Assembly: GCF_031846565.1 (NCBI RefSeq)
Contig: NZ_JAVRHL010000001.1
Span: forward strand, 558,001-622,000
DNA from: Tropicimonas_B omnivorans
Lineage (GTDB): Bacteria > Pseudomonadota > Alphaproteobacteria > Rhodobacterales > Rhodobacteraceae
Reading direction: 5' to 3'
DNA: 64,000 nt
How positions within the stretch are numbered: position 1 is the stretch's first letter; the number at the start of each line of letters is the position of its first letter. Positions 18,120 to 27,425 of the stretch are shown here, piece after piece. The notes beneath the pieces were generated by a model, which was not told where the DNA came from, did not search any database, and saw only the letters and a list, made by a program, of their open reading frames with translations. The position numbers were made by a program, and so were the translations under genes.

Positions 18120-19228
18120 AGGGGGACGTACTTCTCCGCGCAAAGGCGCTGCGCAAGCACTTCACCATCGGCGGTGGCTTCCTCGGCGGCGGCAAGGTGG
18201 TGCAGGCGGTGGACCGGATCGACCTGGAGATCAGGGAAGGGGAGACCCTGTCGATCGTCGGCGAATCGGGGTGCGGCAAGTCCACCCTCGCCCGGCTTCT
18301 GCTGCGACTGATCGAGCCGACGGACGGCGAGGTCCTGCTGGAGGGGCGGGATCTGACGAAGTTCGGCCGCTCCGAGATGCGCCGCGCGCGGCGGGATCTG
18401 CAGATGGTGTTCCAGGACCCCTTCGCCTCCCTCAATCCCCGCGCCACGATCCGGGACATCCTGACCGAGCCGCTGCGGCTCCACGGGATCGGCACGGCCG
18501 CCGAGCGGCGGTCCCGCGTCGACGATCTCCTCCGCATGGTGGGCCTCTCCCCCGATCACGCCCGGCGCTACCCGCACGAGTTCTCCGGCGGGCAGCGGCA
18601 GCGCATCGGGATCGCCCGGGCCCTCTCGCTCAATCCGCGACTGATCGTGGCGGACGAGCCGGTCTCCGCGCTCGACGTCTCGGTGCAGGCCCAGGTCATC
18701 AATCTTCTGAAGGACCTTCAGGAGGAGCTCGGCCTTGCCTACCTCGTCATCGCGCATGACCTGACCGTTGTGCGGCATATCTCGGATACGGTCGCGGTGA
18801 TGTACCTGGGACGTATCGTGGAGATCGCCCCGGCCGAGGAACTCTATCGCGCGCCCCGTCATCCCTACACGCAGGCGCTCCTGTCCGCGATCCCGGTGGC
18901 GGATCCGGCCCATGTCGCCAGCGAGGTGCGCCTCGAGGGAGACCTGCCCTCGCCGGTCACACCGCCATCCGGATGTCACTTCCACACGCGGTGCCCCTTC
19001 GCGACGCCCGAATGCGCGGCCGACGTTCCGGAGGCGCGGGACCTTGGGGGTGGGCACCGCGTCCTCTGCCGCCGCCTCGATGAAATCCCTGCCTTCGAGA
19101 TGCCGCAGGACACCGCCGTGGCAGGGCCGGAGACGGCCTATGCCCGGCGTCTCGCCGCGCTCGAAGCCGCCACTGCGCGGCGCCAGGCGCAGCGGCGGGA
19201 GGGCGACGCGACCGCTCCGGCCTCTTGA
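18116..19228 (+). CDS. Peptide-type ABC transporter ATP-binding protein (DppF-like)
   Basis: Second ATPase of the importer, 370 aa. Walker A is GESGCGKSTL, Q-loop FQDPFASLNPR, signature FSGGQRQRI, Walker B LIVADEPVSALD, and the C-terminal extension has CHFHTRCPFATPEC. The C-terminal 50 residues are Ala/Arg-rich and low in complexity. It is coupled by ATGA to the gene before and by TTGA to the EamA permease after. Confidence 0.93.
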   Translation: MKGDVLLRAKALRKHFTIGGGFLGGGKVVQAVDRIDLEIREGETLSIVGESGCGKSTLARLLLRLIEPTDGEVLLEGRDLTKFGRSEMRRARRDLQMVFQDPFASLNPRATIRDILTEPLRLHGIGTAAERRSRVDDLLRMVGLSPDHARRYPHEFSGGQRQRIGIARALSLNPRLIVADEPVSALDVSVQAQVINLLKDLQEELGLAYLVIAHDLTVVRHISDTVAVMYLGRIVEIAPAEELYRAPRHPYTQALLSAIPVADPAHVASEVRLEGDLPSPVTPPSGCHFHTRCPFATPECAADVPEARDLGGGHRVLCRRLDEIPAFEMPQDTAVAGPETAYARRLAALEAATARRQAQRREGDATAPAS

Positions 19229-20100
19229 GCGCCACCGGTGCCGGCGCCCGCGCGGATCTGCGCGGGCCGCTCTGGATGCTCGGCAACGCCGCCGTCTTCT
19301 CCATGCAGGTCACCCTGATCAAGTCGGCGCAGGAGATGGTGCCGATGAGCACGATCCTCCTGTTCATGGTCGGGGTTCAGGGCGTGGTGGTCTGGCTGCT
19401 GAACGCCCGGGAGGTGAACGACATCTTCCGGCCCGGCCGCCGCCATGCGCCGCATCTGTGGCGCTCCGCGATGATGGTGATCGGCGTATCCACCGGCGTC
19501 TCCTCTGTCGCGTTCCTGCCGGTGGCCGAGGCGACGGCGCTCTCCTTCTGCAAACCGCTCTTCGTCACGATCCTCGCGGCGCTCGTCCTGCGGGAGATGG
19601 TCGGCCCGCGGAGGGCCTTCGCGGTGGCGCTGGGCTTCGGCGGCGTCCTGATCCTCGCGCAGCCGACGGGGGAGTCGATGAGCGCCTTCGGCCTCGGCCT
19701 CGGGATCTCTTCGGCCTTCGCCTCCGCGATCGCTGTGGTGACGACGCGCGTTCTCGCCCGGTCCGAGCCGGCCAGCGTCCTTCTGATGTACCAGACAGGT
19801 CTCGGCGTCCTCGTCTTCCTGCCCTGGGCCATCCTCGAGTGGGACACGCCGGATGCGGCGGGCTTCGGGCTCCTTCTTCTCATCGGGGGGTTCAGCCTCA
19901 TCGGAAACCTCGCGACGATCCTCGCGCTGCGCTACGGGGAGGCGTCCGTGATCGCGCCGGTGGACTTCACCCGCGCCGTCTTCGCCGCGCTCTTCGCTTT
20001 CGTGCTTCTTGGCGAGGTGCCCACCACGGCGACATTGATCGGCACCGCGGTGATCGTGGTGGGGGCGCTCATCGCGCTGAGGCGGCAGGCGGACGCCTAG
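19225..20100 (+). CDS. EamA/DMT-family permease
   Basis: A 291-aa drug/metabolite-type transporter with about ten membrane helices arranged as two EamA repeats (the second ends VPTTATLIGTAVIVVGALIAL). It starts at a TTG that overlaps the DppF-like stop, so it belongs to the same operon. It probably exports a metabolite of the imported compound or takes up an alternative substrate. It ends tail to tail with dppC, with only 4 nt between them. Confidence 0.87.
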   Translation: MSATGAGARADLRGPLWMLGNAAVFSMQVTLIKSAQEMVPMSTILLFMVGVQGVVVWLLNAREVNDIFRPGRRHAPHLWRSAMMVIGVSTGVSSVAFLPVAEATALSFCKPLFVTILAALVLREMVGPRRAFAVALGFGGVLILAQPTGESMSAFGLGLGISSAFASAIAVVTTRVLARSEPASVLLMYQTGLGVLVFLPWAILEWDTPDAAGFGLLLLIGGFSLIGNLATILALRYGEASVIAPVDFTRAVFAALFAFVLLGEVPTTATLIGTAVIVVGALIALRRQADA

Positions 20101-20104
20101 GCGG

Positions 20105-20995
20105 TCAGTCCTTGGGATCGAGCGCGTCGTGCAGGCCGTCTCCGAGGAGATTGAAGCCGAGCACGGTGAGGAAGATCGCGACGCCGGGATAGATCGCCAT
20201 GGTCGGCGCGATCAGGAGCGAGGCGCGCGCATTGTCCAGCATGGAGCCCCAGGACGGCGCCGGAGGCTGTTGCCCGAGGCCGAGAAAGCCGAGCGCCGCC
20301 TCCGCGATGATGGCCGTGGCGATGGCCAGCGTCGTCTGCACCAGCAGCGGCGGCAGGATGTTCACGAAGACATGGCGGGACAGGATCACCGAATGCGGCG
20401 CGCCGATGGAGCGGGCCGCCTCGATATACTCCTCCACTTTCACCACCATCGTCTGCGCCCGCGCGAGGCGCGCGAAGACCGGGGCGAAGGAGATCCCGAT
20501 GGCGATCATCGCGTTGGACAGGCTGGGCCCGAGAAACGCGGCGAGCGCGATGGCGAGGATCAGGAAGGGGATGGCGAGGAAGGCGTCCACGATCCGCATG
20601 ATGACGGTGTCGAGAAAGCCGCCGAAATAGCCTGCGACCATGCCGAGCGGCACGCCGACGCCGAAGGAGATCAGCACCGACACGAAGCCTGCCAGAAGCG
20701 AGGCCCGCGCCCCGTAGAGGATGCGCGAGAAGACGTCCCGCCCCAGTTCGTCCGTGCCGAAGAGATGGGCGAGGGACGGGGATTGGCGGATCGCGCCCCA
20801 GTCCGTCGCGGTCGGATCCTGCGGTGCGATGAGCGGGGCGAAGATCGCGAGTATGGCGAACAGACCGACGATGATCAGCCCGGCCAGCGCCGCGCGATTT
20901 CTTACAAAGCGCCGGAAGGTAAGGGCGAACTGGCTCTGGGCGGGGCGCGGAATGCGGGTCTTGCCCGGCCCGGCGCTGGAGACGGAGACGCTCAT
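20105..20995 (-). CDS. Peptide-type ABC transporter permease (DppC-like)
   Basis: Inner-membrane permease of 296 aa. It has the OppC N-terminal domain (FRRFVRNRAALAGLIIV), an external loop with HLFGTDELGRDVFSR, and the cytoplasmic EAA motif EAARSIGAPHSVILSRHVFVN that docks the ATPase. It overlaps the dppB-like gene upstream by 4 nt (ATGA). With that gene and the binding protein it forms the leftward half of the importer locus. Confidence 0.93.
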   Translation of the reverse strand: MSVSVSSAGPGKTRIPRPAQSQFALTFRRFVRNRAALAGLIIVGLFAILAIFAPLIAPQDPTATDWGAIRQSPSLAHLFGTDELGRDVFSRILYGARASLLAGFVSVLISFGVGVPLGMVAGYFGGFLDTVIMRIVDAFLAIPFLILAIALAAFLGPSLSNAMIAIGISFAPVFARLARAQTMVVKVEEYIEAARSIGAPHSVILSRHVFVNILPPLLVQTTLAIATAIIAEAALGFLGLGQQPPAPSWGSMLDNARASLLIAPTMAIYPGVAIFLTVLGFNLLGDGLHDALDPKD

Positions 20996-21939
20996 CGGTT
21001 GGCCCTCAGTTTGGGATTGGCCCAGAAGTACAGGATATCGGCGAGCAGGTTCATCGCGACGAAGGCGACGCCCGACAGCAGCGTGACCGCCTGCACGGCC
21101 TGGTACTCCCGGTTGAAGACGCTATCGACCACCATCTTGCCGAGACCGGGGATGGAGAAGACCTGCTCGGTCAGCACGGCGCCGGCGAGAAGCGTGCCGA
21201 ATTGCAGCGTCGCCAGCGTGATGATCGGGACCAGCGCATTGAGGAAGGCGTGGCGGACGATTACGACTCTCTCGGCGAGCCCCTTGGAGCGGGCGGTGCG
21301 GACGTAGTCCTGTTGCAGGATGTTCAGCATGGCGGATCGGGTGTGCCGCATCATCGCCGCGGCGAGGGCGGTGCCGAGAACAACGGAGGGCATCGCGATG
21401 CTCCTCAGGCAGCCGATGGGGTCCTCGGTGAAGGGCACGAAGCCCCCCGCCGGCAGCCAGCGCAGCTTCACCGCGAAGAGCAGGATCAGCATGATGCCGA
21501 GCCAGAAGTTCGGGATCGAGATGCCGGACATGGCGAAGACCGTCACCGCATGGTCCCAGCCTTTCCCCTTGCCGAGCGCGGCAAGGATGCCGAGCGGGAT
21601 GCCGATGACGAGGGAGAACAGCATGGCAGCGGCCCCGAGCGTCACGGTCACCGGAATCTTGTCGAGGATCATCGGCCCGATGGGCTGTCGCGTGCGGTAG
21701 GACACGCCGAAATCGCCGCGGAAGATGTCGCCGATCCAGTGGAAGTACTGGATCACGAGGGGGTCGTTGAAGCCGTATTCCTCCCGGATGGCCGCGATCA
21801 CCTCGGGGGACGCCTCGCCGCCGCCGATGATGAGGGCGGGATCGCCCGGCAGGAGCTGCTGCAGCGAGAAGACGATGATCGAGATCAGGACCAGCGTCGG
21901 GATCGCGACGAGGACGCGGTTCGCGAGGAAACGGAGCAT
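20992..21939 (-). CDS. Peptide-type ABC transporter permease (DppB-like)
   Basis: A 315-aa permease with the standard N terminus MLRFLANRVLVAIPTLVLIS, six membrane helices and the EAA motif RTARSKGLAERVVIVRHAFLNAL. The substrate cannot be read from sequence. It is separated from the binding-protein gene by an 82-nt gap that contains a very strong hairpin, which probably sets the ratio of binding protein to permease. Confidence 0.93.
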   Translation of the reverse strand: MLRFLANRVLVAIPTLVLISIIVFSLQQLLPGDPALIIGGGEASPEVIAAIREEYGFNDPLVIQYFHWIGDIFRGDFGVSYRTRQPIGPMILDKIPVTVTLGAAAMLFSLVIGIPLGILAALGKGKGWDHAVTVFAMSGISIPNFWLGIMLILLFAVKLRWLPAGGFVPFTEDPIGCLRSIAMPSVVLGTALAAAMMRHTRSAMLNILQQDYVRTARSKGLAERVVIVRHAFLNALVPIITLATLQFGTLLAGAVLTEQVFSIPGLGKMVVDSVFNREYQAVQAVTLLSGVAFVAMNLLADILYFWANPKLRANR

Positions 21940-21976
21940 GGTGCCCTTTCGGGAAAATGAGGCTCGAGGCCGGTGG

Positions 21977-22012
21977 GACGGGCCGCGCGGGGACGTGTCC
22001 GCGCGGCCCGTC
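21977..22012 (-). terminator. Strong intercistronic hairpin
   Basis: GACGGGCCGCGCGG and CCGCGCGGCCCGTC form a perfect 14-bp stem with an 8-nt loop, between the binding-protein gene and dppB. There is no T run on either side, so it is more likely an mRNA-stabilising or attenuating hairpin than a full terminator. Confidence 0.7.
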
Positions 22013-22021
22013 TTCCGGGTC

Positions 22022-23533
22022 TCACTCGGCGCGGGTCACGCCTTCAAGGCGCAGGAAGCCGTCGCCGGTGTAGGTCAGCCCCTCGATGGCGCTGTCGTAG
22101 GCGTAGATCTGCGGCATGTGGTAGAGATAGGTCACCGGTTCATCTGCTGCGGCGAGCGCCGCGACCTGATGAAAGACTTCGACACGTTCCGCCGGATCGG
22201 TCTGCGTGCGCGTTTCCTCCAGCAGGGCATCCATCTCGTCGGAGTAATAGCGCGAGAGGTTCCTGGAGCCGGTGGAATGCAGCACCTGGAAGGCGACAGC
22301 ATCGGGATCGTTCGCGAATTGCGGACCGATCGGGCCCCAGGCGGTGAAGTTGCCGTCCTCCGTCATCTGGAGGGTCGTCGCGAAGTCCACCACGTTGAGT
22401 TCGGTGGCGAAGCCCGCCTCCTGGCTCATCGCCTGCATCATCTGCGCCACGCGGACGGAGAGGGGCCGGTTCGGCACGAGGATCTCGAACTCGACGGGCA
22501 TCTCGACACCGGCCTGCTCAAGCAGCGCCTTGGCGCCTTCGACGTCCCGCTCCGGCATCGGAGTGGCCGGATCGTAGTACTGCGAGTTCGGCGGCGTGAC
22601 CTGGTTCCCGGCGAGGTAGCGCCCGCCGAAGGCGACCTGGTTGATCGCGTTGCGGTCAAGGGACAACTCGAAGGCGTTGCGCACGTCGGCGCTCGCGAAG
22701 GGGCCGTCCTGCTCCAGATTGTACATCAGCGCCTGATTGTTCATCACGGCGACCGGCTCGACGGTGATGTTCGGATCCTGCTCCACCACGTCGACATTCG
22801 ACGGGTCGAGCTTCTCCATGATGTCCACGTCGCCCGATTGCAGGTTCGCAAGGCGCACCGAGTCGTCCGGCATGACGCGGAAGGTCACGGTGTCGAACGC
22901 GTAGGCGTCGGCGTTCCAGTAATCCTCGACCTTCGTCACGACGATCCGGTCCTGCGCGACGCGCTCGTCGAACGCGTAGGGACCGGCGCAGACCGGGGCG
23001 GCGCCGATATCCGCGGCGCCCGTTTCCTCGATGGCCGTGGGGGAGAAGATGATGCCGACGCGTTCGGCGAACTTGGACAGAAGTTGCGCCGAGGGCTCGG
23101 AGACGTTCACGACGACCTCGTACTCGCCCGGCGCCTCGACGCTCGAGATGGAGGAAATGTCCGCGGCACGCTGCGAGTCGGGCTGGTTCAGCGCCCGCTC
23201 GAGGCCGGCCTTCACCGCATCGGCGTTGAACGGACTACCGTCCTGGAAGCTCACGCCCTGCCGCAGGTTCATCGTCAGGGCGAGACCGTCATCGGACCAC
23301 GACCAGCTTTCGGCGAGCACCGGGACGAAGTTCAGATCCTCGTCGGTGGTCAGAAGGCCGTCGCACATGACGCCCATCACGGTGATCCCGACATGGGTGC
23401 GGTTCGTCACCGGATCGAGCGCATCGGGATCGTCGGCGAGTGCGATGGACAGATCCTGTGCCGATCCGGCGGCTGAGAAGCCGGCCAGGAAAATCGCGGC
23501 CAGGGCCGTTCGAGAGAGAAGAGCGTTGGTCAT
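22022..23533 (-). CDS. ABC transporter substrate-binding protein, family 5
   Basis: Periplasmic binding protein of 503 aa for the importer. The signal peptide runs MTNALLSRTALAAIFLAGFSAAGSAQ (in two adjoining parts) with cleavage after GSA. Family-5 features follow: GLLTTDEDLNFVPVLAESW, FQDGSPFNADAVKAGLERAL and RNAFELSLDRNAINQVAFGG. It is first in the leftward operon, with dppB and dppC after it. The divergent alpha/beta hydrolase shares its promoter region, where an operator-like sequence is seen. Confidence 0.93.
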   Translation of the reverse strand: MTNALLSRTALAAIFLAGFSAAGSAQDLSIALADDPDALDPVTNRTHVGITVMGVMCDGLLTTDEDLNFVPVLAESWSWSDDGLALTMNLRQGVSFQDGSPFNADAVKAGLERALNQPDSQRAADISSISSVEAPGEYEVVVNVSEPSAQLLSKFAERVGIIFSPTAIEETGAADIGAAPVCAGPYAFDERVAQDRIVVTKVEDYWNADAYAFDTVTFRVMPDDSVRLANLQSGDVDIMEKLDPSNVDVVEQDPNITVEPVAVMNNQALMYNLEQDGPFASADVRNAFELSLDRNAINQVAFGGRYLAGNQVTPPNSQYYDPATPMPERDVEGAKALLEQAGVEMPVEFEILVPNRPLSVRVAQMMQAMSQEAGFATELNVVDFATTLQMTEDGNFTAWGPIGPQFANDPDAVAFQVLHSTGSRNLSRYYSDEMDALLEETRTQTDPAERVEVFHQVAALAAADEPVTYLYHMPQIYAYDSAIEGLTYTGDGFLRLEGVTRAE

Positions 23534-23572
23534 GAGCGTTCGGTTTCCCTGTGGTGTTTTTTGTTTGTGATA

Positions 23573-23586
23573 TTTGATCAGATCGT
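23573..23586. promoter_or_regulatory. Operator-like half palindrome, copy 2
   Basis: TTTGATCAGATCGT lies in the divergent region between the binding-protein operon and the alpha/beta hydrolase. Together with the five bases before it, it shares GATATTTGAT with the copy upstream of the TIGR04076 gene. It is weaker than the other two copies, because only the left arm is conserved. Confidence 0.35.
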
Positions 23587-23664
23587 GTCAGTCTTCGAGC
23601 GCCATACCTCGAAGTCAACAAAAACTTCGTATTTGAACCAAACCTGCGTGGAGCCTCCCATCCA

Positions 23665-24507
23665 ATGAACAATTTCAAGAAACTACCTGCACAATCTTCA
23701 ATCAACGAAAAAGCGGACGCTTACGGTGAGGTCGCTCTCGAAACGTCCGAGGCCGCGGCCGACACGGTCCGCCTGGCCTACGATATCCCCTTCGGAGACG
23801 ATCCGGCGCAGGCCATCGACGTCTACGCGCCGAAGGAGGGCGGAACGGGGCTGCCTGTCCTCGTCTTCTTTCATGGCGGGAACTTCACCCACGGGTTCAA
23901 GGAATGGTGCGGGTTCATGGCTCCGGCGATCACCGCCTTCCCGGCGATCCTCGTCTCCGCCTCCTACCGCCTGTCGCCGGAAGTCTCGTTCCGCGACCTT
24001 CTGCGGGACTGCTTCGCGGCGGTGAAGAAGGCCCAGGAGGTCGCCCCCGACTTCGGCGGTGATCCGGAGCGCCTGTTCGTCGGCGGTCATTCGGCCGGCG
24101 GCCAGATCGCGGCGCTGCTGGTGCAGAGGGATGACTGGCGGGACGAGGCCGGTCTCCCGGCGGACGCGATCAAGGGCAGCTTTCCGATGTCCGCCAACTT
24201 CGCCCGCCGCCTGACCGATCTGGAGACCGACACGTCGCTCCATATCGGCCCCGAGGTTCCCGATTCGCCGCTCGAGCTCGCCCGCTCTCCCCTGCCGCGG
24301 GACATTCCCGTCCTCGTCGCCTGGGGCGGTGACGAAAAGCCCTACGTGCTCGAAGAGGGTCCGCAATTCGTGGAGGCGCTGAAGGCGAGCGGCGTTCGGG
24401 CCGAAGGGATGGTGATGGAGGGGGCCGATCACTTCGAGGCGCACCTGCGGACGGGCGACCCCGACGATCCCTGGACCCGCCGCGTGCGGCAGATCATGGC
24501 GAGGTAG
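23665..24507 (+). CDS. Alpha/beta hydrolase (HSL/arylformamidase-like)
   Basis: A 280-aa cytosolic esterase-type hydrolase. The oxyanion motif FFHGGNF at about residue 71 and the nucleophile elbow GGHSAGGQ at about 139 are those of the hormone-sensitive-lipase and kynurenine-formamidase relatives; the late GADHFEAHL supplies the His. The family includes arylformamidases, carbamate and lactam-ester hydrolases, so the substrate is open. It is divergent from the importer operon and followed by the convergent GntR gene. Confidence 0.85.
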   Translation: MNNFKKLPAQSSINEKADAYGEVALETSEAAADTVRLAYDIPFGDDPAQAIDVYAPKEGGTGLPVLVFFHGGNFTHGFKEWCGFMAPAITAFPAILVSASYRLSPEVSFRDLLRDCFAAVKKAQEVAPDFGGDPERLFVGGHSAGGQIAALLVQRDDWRDEAGLPADAIKGSFPMSANFARRLTDLETDTSLHIGPEVPDSPLELARSPLPRDIPVLVAWGGDEKPYVLEEGPQFVEALKASGVRAEGMVMEGADHFEAHLRTGDPDDPWTRRVRQIMAR

Positions 24508-24580
24508 TCCCGCCGTTCCCTGCGGCGCGCCCTGCGGCGAGGAGATGCGCCGCAGGACCGGAGCGCGCCCCGCCCGGCGG

Positions 24581-25264
24581 CTAGTCCTCAGTGGGGGCCA
24601 TGTCCCGGATCAGGTCGAAGAAACGGTTGATGTCGGTCTCGATGGCGGCGCGGGTTCCGGGACCGTCGCCCTTGCGCATCGCCTCGATGGAGCGAACGTG
24701 AAGCTCCGCGCCACGGCCCTCCCGCGCATCGAAGATCTCCGCGGCGGTGCGCACATGGGGGCCGACACGCAGCCAGAGCCCCTCGATGATCGGCGGAATG
24801 ATTTCCGAGCCGGACATCCGGTACATGGTGAAGTGGAAGTTCAGGTTATGCGCGACCGAGGTGCCGATGTCCCGCTTGTCGTCGGCGCGGAGCTCCTCGT
24901 CCACGATCCGGCTGAGCGCCGCGATCCCGTCCTCGGTCGCCCGCTCGGTGGCGAGTTCGGCGGCCAGTCCCTCGAGGGCGAGGCGGGTGCGCCGCAGATC
25001 GTCGAGCTGTTCGGGACCGAGACGGGGGATGCGGGCGGAGCGATTGGCCGTGGCATCAAGGGCCCGTTCGGCGACGAGTTGCCGGATCGATTCGCGGATC
25101 GGCTGGGCAGAGGTGCCGAAGGCGGCTGCCAGATCGTTGATCTTCAGGGCCTGACCGGGCTGGAAATGCCCGGCCATGAGCATGGTCCTAAGTTCCTGAT
25201 GGATGCGGGACTGGACGGTCTCGCGGCGCACCGGAGCGATCTCCGGAAAGGATGTCCTCGTCAT
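24581..25264 (-). CDS. GntR-family regulator, FCD domain
   Basis: A 227-aa repressor-type regulator. The N-terminal winged helix-turn-helix includes VQSRIHQELRTMLMAGHFQPGQALKINDLAAAFGTSAQPIRESIRQL (in adjoining parts). The C-terminal all-helical FCD domain carries the metal/ligand histidines in LNFHFTMY and GAELHVRSIEAM. It lies 31 nt downstream of hyuA in the leftward run. By position it is the likely local regulator of the hyu, AKR, ABC and peptidase promoters that carry the TTTGATA palindromes. Confidence 0.92.
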   Translation of the reverse strand: MTRTSFPEIAPVRRETVQSRIHQELRTMLMAGHFQPGQALKINDLAAAFGTSAQPIRESIRQLVAERALDATANRSARIPRLGPEQLDDLRRTRLALEGLAAELATERATEDGIAALSRIVDEELRADDKRDIGTSVAHNLNFHFTMYRMSGSEIIPPIIEGLWLRVGPHVRTAAEIFDAREGRGAELHVRSIEAMRKGDGPGTRAAIETDINRFFDLIRDMAPTED

Positions 25265-25295
25265 CGGCGCCCGTCCTTCTCGTAGTGGCCTTGTT

Positions 25296-27425
25296 TCAGG
25301 AAGCCTGTTCTGCGGGCCGGCGCAAGCGGGGCGCAGCGTCGCCCGCCTCCTGTGTGACCATCAGATTGCCGTCCGGCAGGACCTCGCCCGTCCAGCCGGG
25401 CACGATCCAGATCGTGGTGTCGGGCTGTTCGAGAAGGGCGGGGCCGGTGATGCGGGCGCCGGGCGGAAGCGAGGCGCGATCGAGAACCTGAGCGTCCAGC
25501 CAGGCCCCGTCCCAGACGCGGCGCTCTTCCGCCGGGACGGTCTTCGCGGGGGTGGGCGGCGGTGAGGCGGGCCGTTCCGCGGGGATCGTGACCGTCACGC
25601 GCAGCAATCCGGCAAGAACCGGCGTGGCGCGATCCTCGAAACCGTAGAGCGTGTGGTGCCGGTCGTGGAAGGCGTCCAGGATCAGCGCCTCCAGCCCCGC
25701 CGCGTCCTGAAGGGCCAGCGCATCGGCGCCGAACTCGAGTTCGAGATCGTAGGCCTGATCGGGAAAGCGGGCACGGACCATCGCGCTGATCCGGGGCGCC
25801 GCGGCGTCGCCCGCGGCCTCGCCGCGCGCCCATGCGGCGGCCTCCGAGCTCAGCCGGTCGAGCGCCGCCTTCACGGGCTGTCCGGCATTCGACTTGCCGG
25901 TGCCGAGGAGGTATCCGAGGCTGGCGACGAAGTCCCTCTGGATCCGGGCGATCGACGCGCCGAGAGCGCAGAACGTGCCGGGGGCACGGGGGATGAGAAC
26001 GCGGGAAAGGCCCGCCTCCCGCGCCAGCATCGTTGCATGGGTCGCGCCGGCGCCGCCATAGGCGACCATGGTGAAATCCCGCAGATCGAGCCCCCGGCGC
26101 GCCAAAAGCTTGGAGAGGTCGACGCCCATCATCGCGGTGGCGACGCGCAGGCCCGCATGGGCGGCGCGGGCGGCGACATCCTCGTCGCCTTCCAGTCCGA
26201 GATCACGGCCGAGCGTGGCAAGGCCCGCGGCCGCAGCCGCCCCGTCGAGCGCCATGCGCCCGCCGAGGAACCGGGCGGGATCGACGATCCCGGTGGCGAG
26301 GTAGCAATCGGTGATCGTCGGGCGGGTCCCGCCGCGCCCGTAGGCGATGGGGCCGGGATCGGAGCCGGCGCTTTCCGGGCCGATCTTCAGCACGCCCTGC
26401 GCATCGCGCCAGAGTATGGAGCCGCCGCCCGCACCGATGGCGGTGACGGAAACGACCGGAAGCATGATCGGAAAGTCCCCGACCCGCGCCGCGCTCGTGA
26501 GTTCCGGCGCGCGGCCGGCGATGATGGACATGTCCGCCGAAGTGCCGCCCATGTCGAAGGTGACGAGGTTGTCGCCTGCTTCGGGAGGCGCGACGTCGAT
26601 CGCGGCGGTGACGCCGGCGGCGGGCCCCGACAGGACCGTATCGATGGGGCGATCGAGGGCGGTCTGAAGGCTCACGGTGCCGCCGTTATTGGTCGTGATG
26701 AACAGGGGTGCATCGATGCCCAGCTCTCCGAGGCGGGAGGTCAGGCGCTCGAAATAGACCCCCATGAGAGGGCGGATCGAGGCGTTGAGCGCGGCGAGGA
26801 GGCCCCGTTCGTATTCCCGCGCCTCGGGCCAGATCGCGGCGGAAGCGACAACGGGCAGATCTGGCAGGCGCCGGGTCAGGGCTTCGGCGATCTCGGCTTC
26901 GAGGGCGGGGTGGCGGTAGGAATTGAGAAGCATCACGGCGACCGCTTCTGCCCCTGCGCGCCGCAGGTCTTCGGCGAGCCGGTCCATCTCGGCGTCGTCG
27001 ACGGGAGCGACGATGGTCCCGTCCGCCCCGATCCGGGCCTCCGTCTCGAAGACCCGGTCGGCGGGGACCAGGGGCTCTTCGCGGCCGTGGGTGAAGTCGA
27101 TGGCAGCGGGAAGCTGGGCGCGGGCGATCTCGAAGACGTGGCGGTTGCCGCGTGAGACGACGGCCGCGACGCGGGCGCCCTGTCGCTGCAGGATCGTGTT
27201 CAGCGCCAGCGTCGTGCCGTGCATCACTGCGCCGATGTCGCCGGGGGCGAGGCCGGCGACATCGAGGAGCCCCGTCATCCCGCGCTGTACGGCGAGGGAG
27301 GGGTCGGAGGGAACGGACGGCTCCTTGTGAAAGACCCGGCGACCGGTCGCGAGATCCTCCGCAACGAGGTCGTTGAACGTTCCGCCGACATCGATGCCGA
27401 TGCGCCATTGTCCCGTGCTCGTCAT
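25296..27425 (-). CDS. hyuA: Hydantoinase/oxoprolinase alpha subunit (HyuA)
   Basis: ATP-dependent cyclic-amide hydrolase subunit of 709 aa. It has the N-terminal actin-like ATPase start RIGIDVGGTFNDLVAED, then HGTTLALNTILQRQG, FDMGGTSADMS and GAGGGSI, and a C-terminal domain found in N-methylhydantoinase A and 5-oxoprolinase. It is coupled to hyuB by an ATGA overlap. The family opens hydantoins, 5-oxoproline or related lactams; the anaerobic indoleacetate pathway uses a homologue (IaaCE) on an oxindole. The exact substrate is unknown. Confidence 0.92.
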   Translation of the reverse strand: MTSTGQWRIGIDVGGTFNDLVAEDLATGRRVFHKEPSVPSDPSLAVQRGMTGLLDVAGLAPGDIGAVMHGTTLALNTILQRQGARVAAVVSRGNRHVFEIARAQLPAAIDFTHGREEPLVPADRVFETEARIGADGTIVAPVDDAEMDRLAEDLRRAGAEAVAVMLLNSYRHPALEAEIAEALTRRLPDLPVVASAAIWPEAREYERGLLAALNASIRPLMGVYFERLTSRLGELGIDAPLFITTNNGGTVSLQTALDRPIDTVLSGPAAGVTAAIDVAPPEAGDNLVTFDMGGTSADMSIIAGRAPELTSAARVGDFPIMLPVVSVTAIGAGGGSILWRDAQGVLKIGPESAGSDPGPIAYGRGGTRPTITDCYLATGIVDPARFLGGRMALDGAAAAAGLATLGRDLGLEGDEDVAARAAHAGLRVATAMMGVDLSKLLARRGLDLRDFTMVAYGGAGATHATMLAREAGLSRVLIPRAPGTFCALGASIARIQRDFVASLGYLLGTGKSNAGQPVKAALDRLSSEAAAWARGEAAGDAAAPRISAMVRARFPDQAYDLELEFGADALALQDAAGLEALILDAFHDRHHTLYGFEDRATPVLAGLLRVTVTIPAERPASPPPTPAKTVPAEERRVWDGAWLDAQVLDRASLPPGARITGPALLEQPDTTIWIVPGWTGEVLPDGNLMVTQEAGDAAPRLRRPAEQAS

